From Nemertoderma westbladi (taxonomy: Eukaryota > Xenacoelomorpha > Nemertodermatida > Nemertodermatidae): 64,000 bases of DNA. Every line of letters begins with the position of its first letter. Position 1 is the first letter of the stretch. Positions 62,301 through 64,000 of this stretch are shown piece by piece. The notes beneath the pieces are model-generated. The model did no database searches and was not told where the DNA came from. It worked only from the letters and a program-made list of their open reading frames with translations. Made by a program: the position numbers and the translations under genes. The stretch spans positions 1 to 64,000 of the forward strand of contig JAUCBJ010006766.1 in assembly GCA_032718475.1 (NCBI GenBank). The letters run 5' to 3'.

Positions 62301-62722
62301 GTGTGGTGTTCAAGAATACCGAATACAGGCTGGACAGATTGACGAGGTTCTGATTAGGATATGTGAGGTGGTTGGCGACTTGCCCTCGCCTCAGGCGATC
62401 GCAGAATGGTAATGGAAAAATTGGCCTAATGAATTATGTTATTTATGAATACAACTGCACTTACAGCATTGGACGAACTTCTGGACTGCGGACGCTACAT
62501 ATACAAAAGGGATCATAGACACATTTGATGATATTGTATCATCATCTCGATTTACAAAATCAATATTAAATGTCTCAACGCTAATATAACAAGAAACTTA
62601 CCTCTTCATCGTCTCCATTAGTACCCAACTCGAAAGTAATATGACTTTGTCCAACGGTGTCTCCTATTACCCAGCCTCCTGAATCGAAGTCAGCCCCGTC
62701 TGTGTCTCCAGGACCGAGATAC
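5388..62722 (-). CDS. Giant modular secreted-type protein gene with Gly-Thr-Pro-Pro-Pro stalks and repeated discoidin-like domains (5' partial)
   Basis: Twenty-four exons can be placed by AG/GT borders, and every junction keeps one frame. Exon lengths sum to 16,618 nt. The order repeats: a ten-exon block occurs twice in full, preceded by the last three exons of another block and followed by one first-position exon. Each block encodes domain 1 (three exons, about 165 residues), a huge GTPPP repeat, domain 2, a Thr/Pro linker, and domain 3 (three further exons). The domains run from Cys to Cys and end in beta-strand-like motifs such as [18 protein letters not shown] and ISFGVVGEC, typical of the end of F5/8 type C (discoidin) domains. 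From this I infer an extracellular, probably glycan-binding or adhesive, protein with long proline-rich spacers. No signal peptide can be seen because the 5' end lies outside the window. The family name is inference. Confidence 0.75.
5397..5545 (-). CDS. Giant gene exon, last visible: domain 1 part 1 (GCLLNAQ exon)
   Basis: 149 bp, acceptor TATCAG, donor GTAAGT. This begins another domain 1, but no VNSLVIF-type exon follows in the remaining 5.4 kb, which holds POLR3B on the other strand. Reading past the donor gives Val-Ser-stop (TAA at 5390-5388), so the protein may end here with a half domain. Alternatively this is a broken duplication end and the exon is no longer used. Confidence 0.6.
5546..6269 (-). 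other. Intron between last two exons
   Basis: No recognisable element. The plus-strand frame at 5705-5956 has no family resemblance and lies in AT-rich sequence. Confidence 0.5.
6270..6417 (-). CDS. Giant gene exon, block A: domain 3 part 3 (LFNGGRND exon)
   Basis: 148 bp, acceptor TTATAG, donor GTTAGT. Ends block A at FIGCKA and splices in frame to the exon at 5545. Confidence 0.78.
6418..7154 (-). other. Intron with poly-C tract
   Basis: This intron is clearly related to 30478-31247 in block B. It differs mainly by a run of 20 C at 6584-6603, where block B has only a short C-rich remnant (near 30642). No gene is seen. Confidence 0.6.
6584..6603. repeat. Poly-C homopolymer (20 nt)
   Basis: Uninterrupted C run, absent from the paralogous intron of block B. 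A similar C run of 19 sits at 27630-27648. Confidence 0.9.
7155..7340 (-). CDS. Giant gene exon, block A: domain 3 part 2 (VYTVIG exon)
   Basis: 186 bp, phase 0, acceptor CTTACAG, donor GTGAGT. Encodes [12 protein letters not shown] to VGESH. Here the acceptor satellite is almost absent: only one or two degenerate 29-bp copies lie at 7341-7400. Confidence 0.8.
7603..7723 (-). CDS. Giant gene exon, block A: domain 3 part 1 (YLGPGD exon)
   Basis: 121 bp, acceptor CTTAG, donor GTAAGT. Encodes [17 protein letters not shown] to GDDEE. The 64-bp satellite starts about 235 bp upstream in the transcript. Confidence 0.78.
7960..11390 (-). repeat. 64-bp satellite carrying a splice donor, array 1 (about 53 copies)
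   Basis: Unit length is 64 bp, measured from the spacing of the GGATCC/GTTAAC landmarks. On the minus strand each unit contains the end of the linker exon (CCATCAGGGGATCC to GTTGTTAG), the donor GTGAGT and about ten intron bases. Most copies keep the donor. Some read GGGAGT instead (plus-strand CTCCCC), which destroys it. Variants also alternate between CGCG and GGAA beside the donor. Confidence 0.92.
11333..11465 (-). CDS. Giant gene exon, block A: Thr/Pro linker and start of domain 3
   Basis: 133 bp, acceptor TTTAG, donor GTGAGT. Encodes the linker [13 protein letters not shown] and the CRDMLTCC motif that opens domain 3. The next 3.4 kb of intron repeats the end of this exon plus its donor. 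Confidence 0.75.
11466..13258 (-). other. Intron of block A, 1.8 kb
   Basis: The block B counterpart is only 178 bp, so about 1.6 kb was inserted here or lost there. No coding content is recognised. A small perfect hairpin lies at 13111-13136. Confidence 0.5.
13111..13136. repeat. Short perfect inverted repeat
   Basis: 11-bp arms ATTGTCGAATC and its complement around a 4-nt loop. Intronic; no known function. Confidence 0.6.
13259..13406 (-). CDS. Giant gene exon, block A: domain 2 part 3 (YYTGDG exon)
   Basis: 148 bp, acceptor TTTCAG, donor GTAAAC. Encodes [10 protein letters not shown] to [12 protein letters not shown], closing domain 2, protein identical to the block B exon. Confidence 0.78.
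14218..14354 (-). CDS. Giant gene exon, block A: domain 2 part 2 (DVPASN exon)
   Basis: 137 bp, acceptor TTTCAG, donor GTAGGT. Encodes [18 protein letters not shown] to DGAKTPM. The upstream intron (14355-17918) is 3.6 kb of repeats and mobile-element remains. Confidence 0.78.
16669..16711 (-). ncRNA. Hammerhead ribozyme motif (type I, dimer-type short stem III)
   Basis: Read on the minus strand the order is: stem I strand ACCACG, core CTGATGA, stem II GACC with loop CAGTAA and GGTC, core GAA then A, the self-complementary ACGCGT, A, and the second stem I strand CGTGGT. All conserved hammerhead core bases are present. The predicted cleavage site follows GTA. Stem III is a palindrome with no loop, so cleavage would need pairing of two molecules, as known for small animal hammerheads linked to retroelements. 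It sits directly behind a tRNA-like B box. Confidence 0.7.
16712..16775 (-). repeat. tRNA-derived SINE head with pol III B box
   Basis: On the minus strand a tRNA-like segment includes TCTCGGCTTCCACCTCGAGG and a near-perfect B box GGTTCGAATCA (16725-16715). It is followed within a few bases by the hammerhead motif. The A box is degenerate. The 3' end of the element is not clear. Confidence 0.6.
16787..16960. repeat. Local tandem repeats with TCATTCTAG motif
   Basis: A roughly 70-bp segment beginning GGTCGGTATTGCATTCTATC occurs twice, followed by a run of short ATTCTAGCTC/ATTCTAGATC units. Confidence 0.7.
17077..17186. repeat. Perfect 50-bp inverted repeat with 10-nt loop
   Basis: Arms 17077-17126 and 17137-17186 are exact reverse complements, around loop AATGGCTCTA. 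A partial third copy (ATTCTGGAACATTTTG) precedes at about 16979. It could be a foldback transposon or a small-RNA hairpin. Confidence 0.85.
17919..25403 (-). CDS. Giant gene exon, block A: GTPPP repeat exon with start of domain 2
   Basis: 7,485 bp, an exceptionally long internal exon, acceptor TTACAG, donor GTGAGA. After PPTEA come about 485 Gly-Thr-Pro-Pro-Pro units, then [18 protein letters not shown] and the beginning of domain 2. (7485-3)/3 = 2,494 whole codons. Indels between units are multiples of three (for example a 12-bp unit near 22170), and rare non-synonymous units change Thr to Pro or similar. The plus strand is G-rich, so the transcribed template can fold into G-rich structures while the RNA is C-rich. 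It is about 113 repeats longer than the block B exon. Confidence 0.8.
18106..25386 (-). repeat. 15-bp coding satellite (Gly-Thr-Pro-Pro-Pro), array 1, about 485 units
   Basis: Plus-strand unit of the type GGTGGTGGAGTGCCT, repeated for 7.3 kb. The variable positions are the third codon positions of the minus frame. They face the third positions of the plus Gly-Gly-Gly-Val-Pro frame, which explains why that frame is also clean. Confidence 0.95.
25636..25792 (-). CDS. Giant gene exon, block A: domain 1 part 3 (EYDGSVF exon)
   Basis: 157 bp, acceptor TTTCAG, donor GTGAGA. Closes domain 1 at GVVGECGQ and joins the GTPPP exon by a split Gly codon. Protein identical to the block B copy. Confidence 0.78.
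26012..26200 (-). CDS. Giant gene exon, block A: domain 1 part 2 (VNSLVIF exon)
   Basis: 189 bp, phase 0, acceptor TTTTAG, donor GTTGGT. Encodes [16 protein letters not shown] to VPYDYK, identical in sequence to the block B exon about 26 kb away. Confidence 0.78.
26576..26605. repeat. (TTTCA)n microsatellite
   Basis: About six TTTCA copies directly beside the donor of the block A GCLLNAQ exon; not present at the sister exons. Confidence 0.85.
26618..26766 (-). CDS. Giant gene exon, block A: domain 1 part 1 (GCLLNAQ exon)
   Basis: 149 bp, acceptor TATCAG, donor GTAAGT. Encodes [18 protein letters not shown] to LGGIYS. A (TTTCA)n microsatellite abuts the donor side at 26576-26605. Confidence 0.78.
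27077..27329 (-). mobile_element. tRNA-derived SINE, copy 1
   Basis: On the minus strand it begins GCAGCGTGGTCTAGTGGTGA (A-box-like) and has a B-box-like GGTTCGATCCC. It continues into a body about 250 bp long that matches 54258-54490 on the plus strand. Both copies lie in the equivalent junction intron of the giant gene, in opposite orientation. Confidence 0.75.
28201..29406 (+). mobile_element. 5'-truncated LINE (non-LTR retrotransposon) copy 1
   Basis: Fragments of a reverse transcriptase: motif A as [23 protein letters not shown], the catalytic FADD ([15 protein letters not shown]), then [10 protein letters not shown]. After an in-frame TAG near 28773, the typical C-terminal part follows ([40 protein letters not shown]). 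A frame change lies near 28365. The element ends in (TAG)n at about 29389-29409 and is flanked by an 11-12 bp duplication (AGCTTATAATT, about 28190-28200 and 29408-29418). Dead copy; clade not assigned. Confidence 0.85.
30330..30477 (-). CDS. Giant gene exon, block B: domain 3 part 3 (LFNGGRND exon)
   Basis: 148 bp, acceptor TTATAG, donor GTTAGT. Encodes [14 protein letters not shown] to FIGCKA, the end of block B. It splices in frame to the first exon of block A at 26766. Confidence 0.78.
30478..31247 (-). other. Intron between domain 3 exons, block B
   Basis: Paralogous to 6418-7154, without the poly-C expansion. No gene recognised. Confidence 0.6.
31248..31433 (-). CDS. Giant gene exon, block B: domain 3 part 2 (VYTVIG exon)
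   Basis: 186 bp, phase 0, donor GTGAGT. Differs from its sisters by Asp to Glu (LNPEET). The 29-bp acceptor satellite lies just upstream in the transcript (31540-32490). Confidence 0.78.
31540..32490 (-). repeat. 29-bp satellite carrying a splice acceptor, block B (about 33 copies)
   Basis: On the minus strand each unit has a pyrimidine-rich stretch ACCTTAACCTTACAG followed by GTGTACACTGTTAT. The latter mimics the first bases of the VYTVIG exon (GTCTACACAGTTAT). The array therefore repeats the intron-exon border, acceptor AG included. Common variants are GGTTAAGG and AGATAAGC on the plus strand. Confidence 0.92.
32501..33034. repeat. Dispersed repeat shared by blocks B and C, copy 1
   Basis: About 530 bp beginning TTTGGAATGGCAAACTAGGG and ending near GCGGAC. 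It is closely matched at 61916-62516 in block C, but absent at the equivalent place of block A (7400-7520). Identity unknown; probably an old insertion copied with the block. Confidence 0.7.
33111..33231 (-). CDS. Giant gene exon, block B: domain 3 part 1 (YLGPGD exon)
   Basis: 121 bp, acceptor CTTAG, donor GTAAGT, same protein as the block A and C copies. The intron before it (33232-41047) is almost filled by the 64-bp donor satellite. Confidence 0.77.
33232..34099 (-). other. Intron segment before the 64-bp array
   Basis: AT-rich unique-looking sequence between the YLGPGD exon and the satellite; nothing recognised. Confidence 0.5.
34100..41105 (-). repeat. 64-bp satellite carrying a splice donor, array 2 (about 109 copies)
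   Basis: Same unit as at 7960-11390, filling most of the intron behind the linker exon of block B. It has nested order: marker variants recur exactly 373 bp apart (37655, 38028; 40061, 40434, 40807) and 2,406 bp apart (36261/38667; 37011/39417; 37655/40061). This shows stepwise segmental duplication. Confidence 0.92.
41048..41180 (-). CDS. Giant gene exon, block B: Thr/Pro linker and start of domain 3
   Basis: 133 bp, acceptor TTTAG, donor GTGAGT. Encodes [20 protein letters not shown], then [19 protein letters not shown]. The 3' part of this exon and its donor are the source of the 64-bp satellite that follows; only this first donor keeps the frame open. Confidence 0.75.
41359..41506 (-). 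CDS. Giant gene exon, block B: domain 2 part 3 (YYTGDG exon)
   Basis: 148 bp, acceptor TTTCAG, donor GTAAAC. Encodes [17 protein letters not shown] through [19 protein letters not shown], closing domain 2. Only 178 bp of intron separates it from the linker exon, against 1.8 kb in block A. Confidence 0.78.
41555..43075. repeat. 15-bp intronic satellite (ATTTTTACTCTCGAT type), about 100 copies
   Basis: Tandem 15-bp units in the intron between the DVAASN and YYTGDG exons of block B; block A lacks it. A segment starting CAACACTCGTTATTT recurs at about 41909 and 42328, showing a second-level duplication of about 419 bp. Because the unit is a multiple of three, both strands show long frames (Lys-Asn-Ile-Glu-Ser; Leu-Leu-Ser-Ile-Phe). 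I treat these as artefacts. Confidence 0.92.
43167..43303 (-). CDS. Giant gene exon, block B: domain 2 part 2 (DVAASN exon)
   Basis: 137 bp, acceptor on the T-rich side of 43304, donor GTAGGT directly after an ATG codon. Encodes [18 protein letters not shown] to DGAKTPM. It differs from the block A copy by Pro to Ala, Asn to Glu and Leu to Trp. Confidence 0.77.
43304..45841 (-). other. Intron of block B with decayed LINE
   Basis: Counterpart of 14355-17918 but with different insertions. It contains LINE copy 2 and, from 44770 to 45841, AT-rich sequence with no recognisable gene. Confidence 0.5.
43690..44767 (+). mobile_element. Decayed LINE copy 2, same family as at 28201
   Basis: It shares [29 protein letters not shown] and [10 protein letters not shown] with copy 1. 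Multiple frame breaks scatter the coding region over three frames (43898-44230, 44148-44429, 44314-44577). It also ends in a (TAG)n tail at about 44755-44767 after a (TA)n tract. A weak flanking match (GTCAGCAGATA and GTCAGTGGATA) may be the target duplication. Confidence 0.8.
45842..51634 (-). CDS. Giant gene exon, block B: GTPPP repeat exon with start of domain 2
   Basis: 5,793 bp, acceptor TTACAG, donor GTGAGA. After PPTEA it encodes about 372 Gly-Thr-Pro-Pro-Pro pentapeptides. It then runs from [16 protein letters not shown] to VTGFYTLIE, the N-terminal part of domain 2 (IYFEITF followed by VTGFYTL is discoidin-like). Length minus the split codons is divisible by three, and no stop is seen in the minus frame. 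Nearly all variation between units falls at third codon positions. Such a Pro/Thr-rich stretch would be extended and probably O-glycosylated; that is inference. The two long plus-strand frames over the same DNA are shadows. Confidence 0.8.
46029..51617 (-). repeat. 15-bp coding satellite (Gly-Thr-Pro-Pro-Pro), array 2, about 372 units
   Basis: Same unit and flanks as array 1 at 18106-25386. Both ends are unambiguously homologous; the repeat number differs by about 113 units. Confidence 0.95.
51867..52023 (-). CDS. Giant gene exon, block B: domain 1 part 3 (EYDGSVF exon)
   Basis: 157 bp, acceptor TTTCAG, donor GTGAGA. Encodes [16 protein letters not shown] through [13 protein letters not shown] to FGVVGECGQ. 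The segment [17 protein letters not shown] followed by a beta strand and Cys resembles the C-terminal strands of discoidin domains. It joins the repeat exon through a split Gly codon. Confidence 0.78.
52238..52426 (-). CDS. Giant gene exon, block B: domain 1 part 2 (VNSLVIF exon)
   Basis: 189 bp, 63 codons, phase 0 at both ends, acceptor TTTAG, donor GTTGGT. Encodes [16 protein letters not shown] to VPYDYK. By eye it is base-for-base identical to the block A exon at 26012-26200. Confidence 0.78.
52427..53991 (-). other. Intron with 17-bp satellite
   Basis: The equivalent block A intron (26201-26617) is only 417 bp. The extra length includes the satellite at 52779-53521; the rest shows nothing recognisable. 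Confidence 0.6.
52779..53521. repeat. 17-bp satellite (CATGAAACATACCACAT type), about 44 copies
   Basis: Almost perfect 17-bp tandem units, with a few variant copies clustered at about 53198-53290 and again near 53406-53435, indicating local re-duplication. Absent from the paralogous intron. Confidence 0.93.
53992..54140 (-). CDS. Giant gene exon, block B: domain 1 part 1 (GCLLNAQ exon)
   Basis: 149 bp, acceptor TATCAG, donor GTAAGT. Encodes [16 protein letters not shown] to LGGIYS. It differs from its sister exons by a few bases, including Asn to Asp and Leu to Phe changes, and ends TCC rather than TCG, still Ser. Confidence 0.78.
54258..54490 (+). mobile_element. tRNA-derived SINE, copy 2
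   Basis: Begins GCAGCTTGGTCTAGTGGTGA with a B-box-like GGTTTGATCCC about 50 bp later, and a body ending near GGCATAACGAGCC. It matches 27077-27329 in reverse. The hAT-type element is inserted directly behind it. Confidence 0.75.
54981..55860. mobile_element. Foldback / long-TIR MITE (about 880 bp)
   Basis: Two imperfect inverted arms of roughly 370 and 425 bp (about 54981-55355 and 55435-55860) enclose about 80 bp. The outer ends are TATACACCATGTCCCGTAAT and, in reverse, the same with one difference. TA on each side could be the target duplication. No coding capacity. It is nested in the hAT-type element. Confidence 0.75.
56078..56310. repeat. 33-bp minisatellite (CCCGGGTCCCACATCGGTCC type)
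   Basis: About seven units with short deletions, GC-rich, immediately before the next minisatellite. Confidence 0.85.
56315..57050. repeat. About 30-bp minisatellite (GTCGGTGTGTCTGCCCCCC type), about 24 units
   Basis: Units vary in length through C-run slippage, so reading frames on both strands shift between units. The repeat runs in frame into the reverse-transcriptase reading frame that follows, but its peptides ([14 protein letters not shown]) look like by-products. Confidence 0.85.
57060..59893 (+). pseudogene. Reverse-transcriptase retroelement with zinc-finger and endonuclease-like C-terminus, frameshifted
   Basis: In order: a Cys/His finger [20 protein letters not shown]; an RT domain with [15 protein letters not shown], motif [15 protein letters not shown] (about 58198-58240) and catalytic WYLDDG (58453-58470). 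A frame break follows near 58540-58566, with continuation [13 protein letters not shown] in another frame, then CDHCG...LHSLSW...RHPRH (a zinc-ribbon-like site with one Cys apparently replaced by Trp), and [13 protein letters not shown] followed by [15 protein letters not shown]. The last part resembles the PD-type restriction-like endonuclease at the end of some LINEs. Two more frame changes occur near 59640 and 59800 ([16 protein letters not shown] in the third frame). GC-rich, unlike its surroundings. Not functional as it stands. Confidence 0.8.
60521..60668 (-). CDS. Giant gene exon, block C: domain 3 part 3 (LFNGGRND exon)
   Basis: 148 bp, acceptor TTATAG, donor GTTAGT. Encodes LFNGGRND to HIKFIGCKA; the closing Cys of domain 3 lies here. 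The last base joins the GA of the next exon to make Gly. The following intron (54141-60520) is swollen to 6.4 kb by a hAT-type insertion. Confidence 0.78.
60868..61053 (-). CDS. Giant gene exon, block C: domain 3 part 2 (VYTVIG exon)
   Basis: 186 bp, exactly 62 codons, phase 0 at both ends, donor GTGAGT. Reads [16 protein letters not shown] at the start and VGESH at the end. Its acceptor is the exon-proximal member of a 29-bp array of duplicated acceptors (61054-61735). Confidence 0.78.
61054..61735 (-). repeat. 29-bp satellite carrying a splice acceptor, block C (about 24 copies)
   Basis: Same unit as 31540-32490, directly abutting the VYTVIG exon of block C. In this copy the exon itself begins GTGTACACGGTTAT, almost indistinguishable from a satellite unit. 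Confidence 0.9.
61916..62516. repeat. Dispersed repeat shared by blocks B and C, copy 2
   Basis: Matches 32501-33034 with small differences and an extra stretch of about 60 bp near 62395-62455. No coding content is recognised. Confidence 0.7.
62602..62722 (-). CDS. Giant gene exon, block C: domain 3 part 1 (YLGPGD exon)
   Basis: 121 bp, acceptor CTTAG and donor GTAAGT. It starts by completing an Arg codon, reads [12 protein letters not shown] and ends in DDEE at a codon boundary. The same exon recurs at 33111-33231 and 7603-7723. It is the most 5' exon visible; its upstream partner (the linker exon) is not found up to 64000. Confidence 0.75.
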
Positions 62723-64000
62723 CTAAGATAATAATTAAATTTATTGATATTACCGGCATCACTTTATAGAGACGTGTATACGTTACGGTGTAGTGTTACT
62801 CGCTATGGGGTGTGTTAACATACTTATACTTATTAATATATATACCTTATTATTAAATATCTGGGTCTGGGCCAGGTATACGGGGTAACAGTTTATTCTA
62901 GAACACTGAATGTAGACAATTATTTGAGATATGATTGCCATTATAGGCAGAGCGCGGGATTAACGTTGTACTCTCCTTGATAAAGGGCCAAAATATGATA
63001 GCCCACTCCCTGGCGAATAAATTATTCATCCGTCCTGTTAGCTCAGTGGTTATAGACACAAAACATTCGGCTGAAGATAACCGAGGGTTTAATAACCGGA
63101 GGACCCAACTGGGTCGGGTGATATATGTTTAGACAACGACACCTCTTATACTATAGATTAATGTAAAATAAAAGTGATGGGTGAAAGTGTGAAATACGAA
63201 TCACCGCAGGCAACTCCTTCCTCTCGCCTGTTACCTGTAAGGTAGGGACGGCGACACACTAACTCCCAAGGGTTAATAATGAATAACCATCCAACCCTAT
63301 CTTAAATACTACATCCGATTTGAACCTGCACCGCCAACACTCCTTTCAGGCGCTGTATTCACTCGGACATTGCGAGCGACAGGATCATGGGGAGAGAGTA
63401 ATCATTGCGATTCCAATAATTACAAGGTCACATTGCGATTTTGAAAACAGTATACTAATTGGATAGTATTTTGTACATATATTTCAATTTATCAATTTAG
63501 TTAATATTACTGTATGCCTGCTGCATACAATCTACATAATTTATGCTATCGCATTATTGACCAATAGCAATGCCAAACCGGAAGTACCAAATAAATACCG
63601 AATGCCTGTATAAACCATTCGCCATTGCCAATACGATTGGGCTATATTTATATACTAAGGAATAATAACTTGATATTAATTGCATTGCCTTCATAGCAGA
63701 TTCAGTAGTAGGATTATTCTTGTAATACATTTACAATTTACAGTACAATGTACGCATTTATGATATTATAAAGTTTATCAGTAACTAATTTGTAAGACAA
63801 TAAATAATTAAATAAGTCAGGTTTGGCTAGTATAGTAGTTTGGCTATAATAATCGGTTTGCGTTATATTCGAAATTTTTTTCAACCAAAAGTTAAACACA
63901 GAGCACAGGTAACAGAGTGGCGGCCCAAAGCCTAATTAAAACGTATAGGGTTTCATGTCACTTTTAATGATGGTTTGTTGGTCAGGCCTAACCAAAATAA
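62723..64000 (-). other. Upstream intron of block C (incomplete)
   Basis: The 64-bp donor satellite that occupies this intron in blocks A and B does not appear before the window ends. Only a tRNA-like sequence (63032-63104) is recognised. Confidence 0.5.
63032..63104 (+). repeat. tRNA-Phe-like pseudogene or SINE head
   Basis: 73 nt with tRNA layout: acceptor GTCCT pairing with AGGAC, D-arm-like TTAGCTCAGTGGTTATAGAC, and an anticodon arm TCGG...CCGA around CTGAAGAT (anticodon GAA, Phe). The T arm GGTTTAATAACC lacks the canonical TTCGA. The damaged T arm and imperfect acceptor make it a tRNA-derived repeat rather than a working gene. Confidence 0.55.

Overview
The window is animal (metazoan) genomic DNA from an intron-rich, AT-rich genome full of satellites and transposon debris. 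Evidence: a eukaryotic RNA polymerase III second-largest subunit, GT-AG introns in consistent phase, tRNA-derived SINEs, LINE fragments and a hAT-type transposon. I cannot name the species; a marine invertebrate is a guess.

Layout. (1) 1-1593: AT-rich flank with no gene. (2) 1594-4983, plus strand: one uninterrupted reading frame for RNA polymerase III subunit RPC2 (POLR3B), with a polyadenylation signal 55 nt after the stop. (3) About 5.39-62.72 kb, minus strand, convergent with POLR3B: one giant modular gene. I placed 24 exons by splice sites; every junction keeps frame and their lengths total 16,618 nt (about 5,540 codons). The 5' end lies beyond 64 kb. The exons form a ten-exon block present as two full copies (54.14-30.33 kb and 26.77-6.27 kb), flanked by the last three exons of an earlier copy (62.72-60.52 kb) and the first exon of a later copy (5.55-5.40 kb). 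Each block encodes three roughly 160-residue Cys-bounded beta-rich domains that resemble discoidin/F5-8 type C domains, a Thr/Pro linker, and one enormous exon of Gly-Thr-Pro-Pro-Pro repeats (about 485 repeats in one block, about 372 in the other). The likely product is a very long secreted or cell-surface structural or adhesive protein.

The introns carry the most unusual structure. Two minisatellites are tandem duplications of exon borders: a 64-bp unit carrying the splice donor of the linker exon (about 53 and 109 copies), and a 29-bp unit carrying the splice acceptor of another exon (about 33 and 24 copies). There are also 15-bp and 17-bp satellites, a tRNA-like SINE fused to a hammerhead ribozyme motif, a perfect 50-bp hairpin, two copies of one LINE family with (TAG)n tails, a SINE pair, and a 5.6-kb hAT-type element with an exact 8-bp target duplication. 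Nested in the hAT are a foldback element, GC-rich minisatellites and a decayed reverse-transcriptase element.

The long plus-strand frames across the 15-bp arrays (Gly-Gly-Gly-Val-Pro and Leu-Val-Val-Glu-type) are shadows of the minus-strand exons. All domain names for the giant gene are inference from pattern; the exon model rests on splice sites, phase and conservation between copies.
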